Assembly: GCF_964340395.1 (NCBI RefSeq)
Contig: NC_135551.1
Location: 27,263,380 to 27,327,379, forward strand
DNA length: 64,000 nucleotides
Direction: 5' to 3'
From: Glandiceps talaboti
Taxonomy: Eukaryota > Hemichordata > Enteropneusta > Spengelidae
Shown: positions 13,330 through 43,952 of the stretch, piece after piece
How positions within the stretch are numbered: position 1 is the first letter of the stretch
How the letters are laid out: every line of letters begins with the position of its first letter
Program-made: the position numbers and the translations under genes
The notes under the pieces: model-generated
Told to the model about the DNA's origin: nothing
What the model saw: only the letters and a program-made list of their open reading frames with translations
Database searches by the model: none

Positions 13330-16300
13330 CGTGCATGCGTGCATGTGTGCGTGTGTGTGTGTGTGTATGTGTATGTATGTCAATACAATGTGAACTTCAC
13401 ATGTATGTCACTGGTATTACATTACCTATCATGATAGTACTGCTTGTCCTGGTAATTTATGGTACAAAAAATGAATGTATCTACAGTGTCTACTGTATGA
13501 TGACACTTCAACATTCCTACAAAAGCTTATCATCTAGTCAGAATTAAACCATGTGATGTTTAGTCAATCCATAGACCCTACACCAAGGTGGTGTAGGGTC
13601 TATGGTCAATCAAACTCTGCCTGAAAGTTGATATTTGTCTTGAAGTTGACTATTCTATTCCCCATGTACCTATACACTAACTACTGACCATATGTGAATG
13701 TTCTAATACCCACTAAACTATTAGGCACTGTGTATAAGCTCAGTTCTGCTTGTAATAAATTATATTCCCCATTTCATTCGTTCGTTCATTCATTCATTCA
13801 TTCATTCATTCATTCATTCATTCATTCATTCATTCATTCATCACCACAGTCACTGCAGGAAGGCATGCAAGCTTGACAATGACAGTGCTTACCCTCAGCT
13901 AGAATAGATTAGTTAATGTGTAACTATTTTCCAGCCTCTCAATCTTCAGAAACTTTGAATATGAGATTCAGTTTTCAGTCCAATTCAATTCAATTGAGAT
14001 GAACTCGAACCTACTGGTCAGGTTGCTAAAAATAAGACCACATGAAACCAGGCAAATAGAATTATGATATTGCCCTCCTAAGGTTGTAGATCCGAGGTAA
14101 AGTTTGGCAGCTCATCTGGTGAAAGGCCCAATACAAAGTCATTTGGTTTGTACTGGATTATGTTTGAAAGTTCAAAGGTAACCTATGTAATTACATAGTT
14201 AGTTTGTTACATGGACTTAGCAGACACTAAGTGTTTGAAGGCTTAATTTCCACTTTTTATAATATCTCAGTTGATGATGATTTTATCTTTGTTTCTTCTG
14301 TAGGTGTAATTATTCCACCTGTGGGAAAGCCTTTGCTGCCAGCCATCATTTGAAAACACACATAAGAACACATACAGGTAAGACATGACTCAGCAATTTG
14401 AAAACACAACACAGACAGGTAAGGTATGACTCAGCATTTGAAAACACAAAGAACAATTGATTTGAAACAATGAAAGAACAATGGACCCAGCAGTACAAAT
14501 AACAATGTAAAGTAGCTGTAAAGCATCTTTTGTTTTAATAATTGTGTGGAAATTGATATGCATGCAAAGCAGTATGGTTATCCAATATATTATTATTGTG
14601 CATTCTTTTATGAATGCATATAGAATTATGGATTGGTATCCTACATGCTATGTTGCCATGGCAAGGTATATCACCTTGGCAATGAAAGTATAATAAACCA
14701 ATGAAGAGATGATGATATTTGTGGTGATTCATTTTTTCAGGTGAAAAGCCCTATACATGTAAAGAAGATGGATGTAGTCGTGCCTTTACTACACAGTATA
14801 GTTTGAAGAGCCATTTAAAAGGACATCAAAATAAACAACAGGTAAGGAATACTTTATCAAGTAAATATTGTATCTGGTGAAAAAACACCACAGGCTCATT
14901 TTTACTTCATTTTCCTAAATGATCTCAGCTAGTTTTACAGGTGTCAAAATCCGTAAAAGTTCTGGAATTTTCAACCAGTTTCTTAAAAATGCTGGAAAAT
15001 GTATTTCACTCTAGGAAACTCTGGTGAATAAGATTTGTTGTGTGATCTTAAACCATTTTAAAAGAGCTGGACAATATATTTCACGGCAGGAAACTCTGAA
15101 GAATGAGATTTGTAAAGTGATCAGGAGTAAAATATCAAAAAATTTTATTGCTTTATCAGTAAACTGACTGTCATGTCAGTAGTGCACCCTCAAAGTTTTG
15201 ATGTGCCACTGACAAAGAAATTTCTTGTCACCCACCAAAATTTGACATTGCCCTATCATTTACTATGTGATGGCTAACAAGGAAACATCTATACCACATC
15301 AAGTTTTTTTGGCCTTTTGTCATCTATCAGAAGATATATATATACCCAGTATATCAAAGTGATCCATATTAGGTCGGTTGTTTTTTCTTGGGGGTGGGGG
15401 TGGGGTGTTATCTATCAGAGGGAACGTTGTTATGATATGTGAAATTGTAGTCTGCTGCCTGTTGGTGAATTGCAAATAAAATTCTCCTGGAAAATGACAT
15501 TAGTTGTCTAAAAACTACTTAAGATTGACTATCCTGGCAACCATGGAAGTTTTATGCATCTACAACATGACTCTTTTATCATGTATAACTGATGGTATGA
15601 TTTACAGAAACCTGGTGAAAACTCAGAATCTAGTCAAGAACAACAGGTTATTAATGTATGTACACACGGAGAAGTGTCGTTAGAAGCTTTACCAAGCTAT
15701 GAAACTAGTATGGCAAATAGAGTGTTACTAACTACTACCGCCGCTCCAAGTCAGGTCTTACAACAACCACTGGTAAGTGGAAGATGTAGTGTTTATGAGT
15801 ACTAAAAAATTAACCAATACACAACCTAATAGGGAACTTGCAATCCAGACTGAGCATGCTCAGATGCAAAGGACTATGGGATTATCTATGGTTATCATAA
15901 TACCTAATCTGGAGTTACTGATAAAATAAACCTCCCATAATTGTCAGGGTAACTGTAAATTGATAATTTGTGGTTACAAACAATGCATCAACATTGTTTA
16001 CATTACTAATTGATTAGTATTTATTATCACATTTCCCATGATGCAACATTCAACATGGTGGGTTTGCAAGTTCCCTATTTGATTAGCTGAGAACTTTTGA
16101 CTGCAAACAGTCAGTTTTGTTCACTCTATGATATATGGTACTGTTTACTATGATCACGTGACAAAGTCATATGGTTCAGGATTCCAAGCATCAATAGGAT
16201 GTCTACAGTAAAGAACATGTATAGTTACTTTGGAATAGTAAATTAGCAACATATGCAATCGTTCAATCCATCTATTTCTACAGACCTTGATCATGCATTG

Positions 16301-18439
16301 ATTTAATTATTCAGTGTTACTTTCTTAGAAACTGGTGGAACGATATATCCATACGTTGATGGTTTGAACAGGGACCAAAGATACCAACTACCATCAATTT
16401 ACCATCATTTGCATTCAAAACCTGTAATACTTGGTGTACACAATTGATGCCAGTGATAAAGAAATCTACATCATGTCTTATCAGTATGCATTGTTGATTT
16501 TTTCAGAATTGTGGTATTTTTGAACAATCACCTCAGCTAAGCAATGCTAGTGCTGAACAGCTGTTGACAAATATGTATATGGTACAAGGAGATGGTAGTG
16601 TTACAGCCACAGTCCAAAACCCAGCAGGTACAGATGGGTCCACAGTTGAGGCAGCTGTGGCCAATATAGTTGGTAAGTGAGACTTAGTTCCAGCCACAAT
16701 ACATACTTGGTGACATTCACAGTACAAAACCCAGCAGTTACAGATGGCCCACTCTTTAGACAACATTGGCCAATAGAGTTGGTAAGTGTTATTTATGTGA
16801 TACAGGGAGATCGCTGTAAACTACTTACAGCCACTGTACATACTTAGTGATACCACAATACAAAACTGAGCACTTACAGATGGGTCCACTCTTTAGACAA
16901 CAGTGGCCAATAAAGTTAGTAAGTGTTATTTATGTGGTACAGGGAGATGGCTTTAGACTTGGTTAAAGTCACAATACATGCTTGGTGAAAACCACAGTAC
17001 AAAACCCAGTAGTTACAGATGGTACACTGCTTAGACAACAGTGGCCAACATTGTTGGTAAGCTTTATATATGTGTTAATGTGGACGCATACAGCCACAGT
17101 CTGAACAAAACCATGTAGTTACTGACAATTCAACCAGTGAGGCAACCATGGCCAGTATAGTCTGTAAGTTTTATTTTACACATGGAGTACACACAACAAC
17201 ATGTATAACCATATCAATCTCCAATGGATCCATAGTTGAAACAACAGGTAGTAAATATTATTATGTAGATTATACACCCAAAGATAAACACCCATCAGTA
17301 AAAGAGCTTTGTAATCAGCTCTATCTGTCATTCCTTCTGTCTTGATTTGTGACACAAGGTGTAAGGAAAGACTTTGTTTTGTATCCCCTTCTGAAAATAC
17401 CTCAACACACTTCTATCATAAATTTGAAATAAACTGGTTTGTGTATAGAAAGAGCTGAGAAGCTGAGATCACACTGTAAGGAATGTATACATATGCAACA
17501 GGTAACACCACAACCAAACAAAAGTATAAAATAAAGTTGTGCTTGGGGTTGCTGTAGACATCTCAGTTACAGATACAGTAAGAATCGTTTCCAAGATAGT
17601 ATTGGGAAGGAGTGAAGGGTTTTGATTGCATCCTTCCACAGTTCAGGAGTTTCAAATATTGATGAATTATCTTGCAATGTCATATTGATGTTTAATTTAT
17701 ATTGTTAGTTTCAGGCATCAACCTCAGTGCAGCAGGAACTTCCAGTGCGACCACAGTAGAGGCTGTACAAGCTAATCCCACCACAACTACGCAGCAAACG
17801 CCGGCAACTTTACTTCTACAGAATGCCGAGGGACAACAGTTCATCATACAAGCTAATCTACCCGAGACATTGACTCAGTCTCAGACACAAGTTGTGACGC
17901 AGGTGTCAACAGAAGGGGTTGCACAACCTCTGACAGCTAATCTGGTACAGAGCCCAGCACAATTGATTGTGACATCTAACAATATGCAGGATTTATTTAC
18001 AACAGTGAACACACAGGATAGTACACCACAAATCAGTGAGTCTATCTCACAGGTCAATTACAATACTCCAGCTGAAAATGTACCACAAAATCAACAACCT
18101 GTCAGCACTGTTACCCCGAGCAACAGCCAGGATCAGTTACAAGATAATAAAGAAGAAGTTTCAACTAATATACCGATTAAAAATATCAACAATGCTGTGT
18201 ATGGAGGTGCTGAATATGAAACCATTTCAAATGATTTTGTGGTGAATTTACTTCAAAGTCACAACACTGATGCTACTGGAAATCACCTCATACAAACTAT
18301 ACCTACAAATAATATTATCAACACAGCGTTAGGTTTGAGTCTCTCTACTGTTCCCGTGACAACAAGTGCAAGCACGAGTGGTAACTCCTCAGATATGGAC
18401 TTCCTATTACAACAAAACAATGATGAAGCCAAAAAGTAG
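4564..18439 (+). CDS. MTF1: Metal regulatory transcription factor 1 (7 coding exons, 666 aa)
   Basis: MTF-1 is the zinc sensor that enters the nucleus under metal load and activates metallothionein and transporter genes through metal-response elements. Exons: 4564-5195, 7018-7149, 14304-14377, 14741-14841, 15608-15772, 16507-16672, 17709-18439. All introns are GT-AG and the joined frame is open. The start ATG has A at -3 and G at +4. Residues 10-45 are acidic, followed by a basic K-E-V-K-R stretch. Six CX4C fingers (137-308) follow. Between fingers 1 and 2 lies K-G-E-Y-S-F, the counterpart of the R-G-E-Y-T linker tied to zinc sensing in vertebrates. The rest (314-666) is Gln/Thr/Ser-rich, with no cysteine in the last exon, so the C-terminal Cys cluster of human and fly MTF-1 is missing. 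The last acceptor is ambiguous (17709 or 17714, both in frame). Intron 2 (7.2 kb) is full of mobile elements. Confidence 0.95.
5990..6130. repeat. Dispersed repeat family X, copy a
   Basis: This shares phrases such as GCTATAGAAAAAGTTGG, CACAAAAGAAT and CTCATGGCTCCACTGATAAG with sequences near 9672-9790 and 28418-28740. It is SINE-like in size. No tRNA head is visible. Confidence 0.55.
7301..7477. mobile_element. Foldback MITE with 9-bp target-site duplication
   Basis: Two arms of about 83 bp are near-perfect inverted repeats around a short T-rich centre (about 7384-7394). The ends read CAATCTGATTAAAATC and its complement. CATGTACCA flanks both sides (7292-7300 and 7478-7486), a 9-bp duplication typical of Mutator-like transposition. 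It has no coding capacity and lies in MTF1 intron 2. Isolated ends of the same type occur at about 12456-12477 and 37608-37627. Confidence 0.9.
8890..9600. repeat. 47-bp minisatellite with higher-order structure
   Basis: GATAGAATGAATGCC recurs every 46-47 bp (for example at 9152, 9198, 9245, 9292, 9339 and 9386). Variant units follow the order A-B-C-D-A-B-C. The same variants (GCAGTCAACCAGG, GTAGCCAGCAAGG, CTGTAATCCACAAGG) therefore return every four units, about 188 bp. The frames reading H-S-F-Y-H-V on the minus strand are by-products. Confidence 0.9.
9672..9790. repeat. Dispersed repeat family X, copy b
   Basis: Diverged copy sharing the GCTATAGA, GAACAAAAGAATAATT and CTCATGGCT phrases with copies a and c. 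It ends just before the hAT-like insertion. Confidence 0.45.
9816..10966. mobile_element. hAT-like non-autonomous DNA transposon with 8-bp target duplication
   Basis: The ends AGTGTTTCCGCTG and the complement of CAGAGGAAACACT match at 12 of 13 positions. GTATGAAC flanks both ends (9808-9815 and 10967-10974), the 8-bp duplication expected of hAT elements. Subterminal inverted segments (CAATTAGCCAAACTT near 9890 and its complement near 10876) extend the symmetry. I see no transposase frame in the 1151 bp, so it is a deletion derivative. It lies in MTF1 intron 2. Confidence 0.88.
11190..11310. repeat. Tandem duplication (two units of about 60 bp)
   Basis: TTTCGGGTCTGGTGGTTACATT is followed about 60 bp later by a close copy. 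Both units continue with GAAAGRTGCATAATATG. Confidence 0.6.
11529..11580. repeat. 21-bp tandem repeat
   Basis: ACGTTTAACNTGAATATCA units occur with GTTTAAC at 11531, 11552 and 11573, about 2.5 copies. Confidence 0.7.
12950..13088. repeat. TATG/TG-rich microsatellite
   Basis: Interrupted GTATG and TG units. Frames of repeated Cys-Val in this tract are artefacts. Confidence 0.9.
13101..13253. mobile_element. Possible small foldback element
   Basis: CTAAACTTAAGTCGT (from 13110) recurs inverted at 13211-13225. The 153-bp block is flanked by GACTGTCAACAGT and GACTGTCCACAGT (12 of 13 identical), which could be a target duplication. The long flanking repeat and short arms make this uncertain. Confidence 0.4.
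13295..13380. repeat. (TG)n microsatellite with GCGT/GCAT interruptions
   Basis: A long TG run with a central block of CGTGCGTGCATG-type units. Confidence 0.9.
13570..13604. mobile_element. 35-bp palindromic micro-element, copy 1, with 7-bp direct repeats
   Basis: Perfect 15-bp arms CATAGACCCTACACC and its complement surround a 5-base centre. GTCAATC flanks both sides exactly (13563-13569 and 13605-13611). The element consists of almost nothing but the hairpin. Three relatives occur at 34339, 37327 and 50819. Confidence 0.85.
13774..13841. repeat. (ATTC)n microsatellite
   Basis: Tetranucleotide CATT repeats near the end of MTF1 intron 2. Confidence 0.95.
14378..14452 (+). repeat. Tandem ghost copies of the end of MTF1 exon 3 with its splice donor
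   Basis: The exon 3 end starts with ATTTGAAAACACA at 14348 and continues through CAG/gtaaga. It is copied just inside the intron: ATTTGAAAACACA at 14396 leads to CAGACAG/gtaagg (donor at 14419), and a third ATTTGAAAACACA starts at 14436. The spacings are 48 and 40 bp. The second donor is a good consensus, but its use would add an in-frame TGA just after the normal exon end. Confidence 0.75.
16218..16420. repeat. Dispersed repeat family Y, copy a
   Basis: It shares TATAGTTACTTTGGAA, GCATTGATTTAATTATTCAG and GAAACTGGTGGAA-type phrases with 32360-32515 and 41356-41580. It lies in MTF1 intron 5. Type unknown. Confidence 0.6.
16690..17168 (+). repeat. Decayed tandem copies of the 3' half of MTF1 exon 6 plus donor
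   Basis: The exon 6 segment that begins CACAGTCCAAAACCCAGCAG (16608) and ends at the donor gtaagt recurs four times in intron 6. Copies begin at 16718, 16853, 16993 and 17095, and each ends in GTAAG-type sequence. Several units also carry the upstream exon phrase GGTACAAGGAGATGG in altered form. Copies have indels relative to the exon (the first has lost one base in the coding part), so they are not simple in-frame exons. A further faint copy may lie at about 17215-17235. Confidence 0.8.
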
Positions 18440-18507
18440 TTTATTATGAATCCCACTCATTAGATAGTGCCACTGAGTGGTGATATTATACCTTTCCCCT
18501 ATAAACA

Positions 18508-18521
18508 GCGCCATCTAGTGG
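18508..18521 (-). promoter_or_regulatory. CTCF-like motif
   Basis: Read on the minus strand, CCACTAGATGGCGC fits CCASYAGRKGGCRS at all 14 positions. A looser relative (GTGCCACTGAGTGG) lies 40 bp upstream. It sits 70 bp after the MTF1 stop. Motif only. Confidence 0.45.
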
Positions 18522-21500
18522 TATCATGAACATATAGAAAGATAAAAGCTAGCAGTCAAGTGATTTTTACATATTTGTGGTGTGATATAGAAACACTAAC
18601 TTGATTTAAAGTATTTCTTAAATATAATATTTTAGTGAGAAATGACAGCTAATGTATTTAACATTTCAACTTTACAACACTGAATGGCGCTGTTTACCTG
18701 AAGGACTAGATTTATGAATGTGAAGAAAATGTCATCAGTACTGCAGTTTAGCAGTTTACTGATGTTTGTCCAGTTAACATGAGCTAAGTGTTACACATGA
18801 AGTTAATTAAATGGGGTGGTGTTGAAATATAAAAAAAATAAGCCTGGCTTCTACTGCACAGCAGAGACCCGGTGTCATGGACTAACCCAACCACCCCTGT
18901 TTATCTCCGCAATGAACCATCTCCTCTTTGGAGAACACAAGTCATTGGATTATTCCATTTGCTTTGAAGGTATGTGAATAGGCTAATTGGAGAGTATCGT
19001 ACACAGATGTAGGCTCCTACTATTTTCTTAGCACTACTAATAATTCATTCCAGAGTGAAACACTGGGTGTAGTGTCGCTTCATTCCAAATCATTTTCAAT
19101 TGTCATTTTAACAATATACTTGTTGTAAAACTAGAAATATGGGGTTCGATTGATAATACATTCATATAATACCTACGTAAAGATGAGTAGTCACAGTGTT
19201 TTGTTGAGGATTGAGAATGCCAGTAAGACAGAGGCAGAGAAATCAGATTTAACTGGTGTGATCTTCCATATATCGTATCATGATTTGATTAGGAAACCGG
19301 GTAATGTGACTTTGGAACTCAGATAGATTTTATCTGTTTACTACGCTACACTCTATCTGCAACTGGAACATTGTTTGAAACTGTTTTGTTAGATTTAATG
19401 ACTTTAATTGTAATATCGTACACCGTGAACAGTATTGAATCACTGGGTAAACATATTTGTGTAGTGCAGTGCAGTACACATATATGGTACAACCTCAAAT
19501 CTCAATTGGTTTTTTGGTCCGCACCCTAAAATCAGTGCCCCAACTTGGTCATAATTACAACCTGTTACTGTACTAATTATGGGTAAGGTCGACCATATCA
19601 AAAAGGTATTGATAAAAATGAAGAAAAGAGTCAAGTTTCATGTAAATTTATCCAAATGTGATATATCTATAGAATATAATATGCATCACTCAGCAATAAT
19701 ATTCAAATGAGTTAATTATTATGTAAGAACTTCTGACAACACCATTTACAACTTACAAGAGTTATTCTTTTGCTTTCACCATTGACCGAAGTTTTTCTTG
19801 ACCATTCTTCACAATGACATGGGCTCGAGTGGAGATCATTGTGAAATGACTCCAAAGAACACACAAAATATTGAATTTTGAATACAAAAATAATGACCTG
19901 TCCCTTTGTTAACATACTGGATTGGAGTAAAGCTGGAAAAAACCATGGCGAATTGCCTTAATATATAGTTTTTTGATAACATTGAATTCTACATCATAAT
20001 GTAACACTTTGCACCATTTAACAGTGCTATGCAATGTCTATTTAAGATATCCTTTTTATAGTAGTAAATATCATATGCCGTAGAAATTTAGCAACTTAAG
20101 TTGTGTATATCTTTGTTAACAGTTTTTGATATGTACAGAGAAACAGATATTTAAGTTTGAATTTTGCATGGTTTGTAGTTATATTAATTGAAAGTGAAAG
20201 TGAAACTAGTAATTTCAAAAATGAATTTCATTTTAAATTATTACTGAGTTGTATGACAACATAATTGAGCAAATTCTAATTTCTATTATTGGATTTATTG
20301 GCAGTATAAACAGATATATTTATTTGGGATTGTGGATACTTTTTTAGTGTGACATCAATTTTGTAAAGAGTCAGGTTACATCACGGTGACAATAATTGTG
20401 AGTAGGGGGTATTTTCACAAAGATTCAGGTAGGTGCAAACGGAGGGGGGAGGAGTTGTCACTGGCAGGAGGAGGCAAATCTATAACTGTTTGTGTCTAGA
20501 TATGAATAGTCAAGAACAGCTGGTTGTGACTAACAAAATGATATTTTAATGAAATTCCACACAAAATTAAAACAAGTTTTGTTTGAAATTATGTATGAAA
20601 AATTTAGACATTCAATCTTATCAAGCGGTCATTGTCATGATACGTCACCATGATCAGCTGTTATAGTGGTTTGAATAGCCAATCAAAATTATGATAAGGA
20701 GTGACATTATCGTTATAACCCAGTGGATTTTTAGAAGGATTTCTCGATTCAAAATGTTTAGATAGATTCCTCATTTCAGTATTGTAATGTGGTTAAGAAA
20801 ACATATTTCTATATTTTGTCACAACTTTGAAATTTCTTACCCTGAAATAATACTTACTCGGCAATCTGTCACTTGTGTAACAACCTGAATAATGAAATCA
20901 TGTCAAAACACACATAGAGAAAACTTCACTACCATCCTTCACATCAGCACATTGTATTTTGTATGAAGTCCTGATGAACCCAATGTCTTCATCAACAGAA
21001 CAAATTTCAGATGTCACCATTGGAATCCCAAAATGTGAAAAATAATGTCATAATTGTTGAAAAATCAAGTAATGTCTCTATCCTATATTCTAGTGCTTAT
21101 CCTTGTTTGAAAGTTTCACAATCAACTAATTTGATAAATAAAATAGTTATTGCTATGGGTAGAAGCATTCTGATGCAACATGTACAAATTAAGTTTTCAA
21201 CAGCGCATATTTGCTTCTTTTCTCTATTTATATCATTGTGAACTTTGCATTCTTTTATTATATATATACAAGATAATGTAAAACTTAAATGAAAAGTCTA
21301 GTCAGACTATTTCTACCTTTCTAAGTACACTTGTATCGATTACTACTATCAACCTACATATGATTTTGGGTGATAAAATAACACCTTAGTAACTTACTCA
21401 ATTTTGAAATCTAGTAAAGAAGCCCCACTGCACTTGACACCTGTTCAGCCATTTCAGGGATTTCCTGCAATGGTTTATGGGAAAACTCTTGTGATGACAT

Positions 21501-22550
21501 CACAGATAGAAGAGTGTGTCAACACATACTGGTACTAAATAGATTTCAAAGTTTTGTAGGGCCATATATAGAATTGGGTACATGTTTTCTATAACCTTGG
21601 TTACATCTCACTGCCGCACAGTTTCCTCAAAGCAATAAGAAAAGAGACTTGTTAAAGTTCTGGTGCTCATGGATTTTTATCATTTGGCAAGTTTCAGATA
21701 CTGTAAACCTAGATATGACTAATTAATTAAGTTTTATGACTAAAAAATCAATACTTATTTTTACATTTTTGTTTTCTAGCGAAATAAGTGAAAATAAGTC
21801 TTTATATTAGCAAAAATATCCAGGTTTACAGTATATGCTATGGTGTGCTATGTTTTTATCTTTTGTATTTTTGTAAGAAAAACTGAATGATTCCACAGTA
21901 TATTTTACTAAAGGCTTTAGTGTTGTGGATACTTATTATCGCTTTGTTTCTTACAGCAAAGGAGCTGTTACAACAATGTGATAAAAAGTGCAGGAAATAA
22001 TGAATCTCCCAGTGTCAAGTTCTGTATGAACAACAGGCATTGCCATGAGTGCAGTTGTTATTCCTCATTGTATTAGACCATAACATCAAAGTTTTTTATG
22101 TATATGAAAAATGTGTGGAAAATATTTGTTATCGCGGCTAGGTATGATTGGCACAGCCGTATATGGAATGATATGCTTTATAATCACAATGAACTTTAAT
22201 ATAGAAAAGTGTTCATTTATTTATTCTTTACAACTAGGATCTGAGGAAACATCAATAGATTATTGTAGCTTGGTGAACAATATGTATGTGAAATTTTATT
22301 TTTTTTAATGTTTGTGTTTTAACCACTCAGTGAATTTTTCACATTTTGTATTGTTTAGTTCTATTTTATTTTCTCATTTTTATGGCATTGTTTTGTAAAT
22401 GACGGAAGTTCTGGCATGTCCATTGCAAATTCAGACCAGTGATTGTAATTTGTCGTGTGAATAATTACTGTGAAAAGAAGCAAGTTTTAGTTTGTCCATG
22501 TCACACATCTACTGGTATTATGCTAGAGGCACAGAATGGAGCTTATGTTA

Positions 22551-22552
<2 letters not shown>

Positions 22553-22627
<75 letters not shown>

Positions 22628-22636
22628 GTCTGCTGC

Positions 22637-22690
<54 letters not shown>
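22553..22690. repeat. Compound microsatellite (CTGT)n(TG)n
   Basis: About 70 bp of CTGT units, then a short spacer, then about 50 bp of TG. Open frames on both strands here are repeat artefacts. Confidence 0.97.
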
Positions 22691-22693
<3 letters not shown>

Positions 22694-23482
22694 ATACAAT
22701 ATTATGGCCAAACTGCTTCTTCGTCAGTGTTACCAACACTGATAGTTATATTTCTTTGCTGAATTTCTTCAACTTCATGAAAGAAGGTAGAGATGATGAA
22801 ATCATACATTCTGAAAGAGTGACATCATAAAAATATTGTTCTTTAATACCCATTACACATGGTGTAGCTTTGACTGAGTCGATTACCCAATGTACTCGTT
22901 AAGAATTACAATGCTGAAAAATGCTAAGTATAACAGAATAATACATGACTCTTTTAAGTTTCTTTGCCTGTAGGCATTCATGAGTTTCAAATTGGGTAAA
23001 ATATTTCAGGCTATATAAGATGTACTAATTAAACAAAAATCTTTGGTGGTTGATATTCAACTTAAATTCTAAGTTATGTATATTTCGGAGTAAGGTGTTC
23101 CATGCTTCACATCATAGCTTAAATAGGATAATGAATGCTGGGTAATAGTACAAACCAACTGTCTTTTCATAGTAGCAAATTAAAGGTACTTATTATTTTG
23201 GCTGATTGCCAAAAGTGTGTTTTCATTAGTTTTATTGTGGGCTCAATGCTAAAATATTATCCACTGTGTGGATAGATTGTAAATGCTATACACATTGTGT
23301 ATGTAAATATTATTCTGTAAATAAATGTGATTGAATTAGATTCTGAGATATAGATGTCATTGGTGTTTTGTTTATCATCTTTTTCATCCATGAATGGCCG
23401 CCAAAGAGGAGCTTAATATGGGAAACTGTTCTGTTCATCCATGTGTGTTTGTTCAGCCAATTCTTTGACATGCACAAGTGGA

Positions 23483-23665
23483 GTTGTGATGGTCAAATGG
23501 TTATTGTGTCCAGCATGGAATCTGCAGGTTGCAGGTTTGAACCTTGTCACTGTTGTTTGTGAATAGCTAAAGTCCTCGGGGGCAAGATTTGAACCATGAC
23601 TGCCCCATACAGTCAACCCAGCTGTATAATTGGGGGTCTGGTAGGATAGAGGCTGCAACGACCAG
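23483..23665 (+). mobile_element. tRNA-derived SINE
   Basis: The head looks like a tRNA. The A-box-like TGGTCAAATGG (23490-23500) and B-box GGTTTGAACC (23534-23543) are 44 bases apart, as in a tRNA. The flanking acceptor arms pair only partly, so it is not a working tRNA gene. The body continues with CAGTCAACCCAGCTG and GGTCTGGTAGGATAG. This tail recurs inverted near 30590-30715 and, amplified, at 42931-43290. Confidence 0.65.
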
Positions 23666-24282
23666 GTCCAAGGGTGATTTACTATAACGGTCATTTGAAC
23701 ATTACTTAGTATACTAAGTAGAGGAATTATCAAATTTGGACTTACAGCAGCTATATTTATCATGAAGACTGCACTGCACTCTGATGTGATGATGGTGTTG
23801 TGTTGTGCTGTATGAGATATAATATGGTATATATGATCATTCTGATACGATACGATGTGATATATTTATTGTCGTGTGATAATACAGTTAACCTATGAGG
23901 CTTATTTGATGGCAAAAAGACCACTATCAAGGATCAAAAACTTAGAACAACCAATCAGAACCTTGATTGCATGCACACATACTTTGGGTTCTACTCATAA
24001 GAAAACTTTTAAAATCACAAATTTGATGTCACTGTATACTGCCACAGATGTCCAACGTCTATCATAACACCCAATATTGACACCTCAGTCATCTAAAACT
24101 CGCCTGAATTACTTAAGGAAAATTTGTCCTTTGTGTATTGGCCTCAAATAATAATCACAATTACTCCTTGTAACTTTAGTCTCAGACTTCATCCTATTTC
24201 TCCTTCGAGGAGAGGAAACCCCTATTTCTGAAAACGAAAGAAATTCCTGTTTGCGTGAGTCATCGAGGGCGCTCTACCATTC
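23666..24282. other. Taxilin upstream flank
   Basis: No coding signal is seen. Promoter sequences for the taxilin gene should lie at its right end. A GAGGGCGCTC motif occurs near 24266. Confidence 0.4.
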
Positions 24283-24290
24283 TGACGTCA
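24283..24290. promoter_or_regulatory. Consensus CRE (TGACGTCA) beside the taxilin start
   Basis: This is a full palindromic CREB/ATF site, four bases before the ATG. In many CpG-type promoters such a site lies close to the transcription start, so the 5' UTR may be very short or this may not be the only first exon. Binding is inferred from the motif. Confidence 0.5.
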
Positions 24291-24294
24291 TAAC

Positions 24295-43952
<19,658 letters not shown>

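Larger units (their letters stand above)
18440..23345 (+). other. Candidate MTF1 3' UTR and downstream flank
   Basis: No gene is seen. AATAAA occurs at 23320-23325 in a T-rich context and could end a long 3' UTR of about 4.9 kb. Other AATAAA hexamers, for example near 21137, could end it earlier. The stretch is AT-rich and carries a large microsatellite at 22553-22690. Confidence 0.4.

Noticed and set aside
12847-13547. Cys-Val, His-Thr and similar frames (also 27138-27451 and 47553-47934)
   Set aside because: Translations of TG/CA and TATG repeats on both strands and in several frames.
23483-23556. tRNA gene
   Set aside because: A and B boxes are correctly spaced, but the arms pair poorly and the sequence runs into a repeated SINE body. 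Called a SINE instead.
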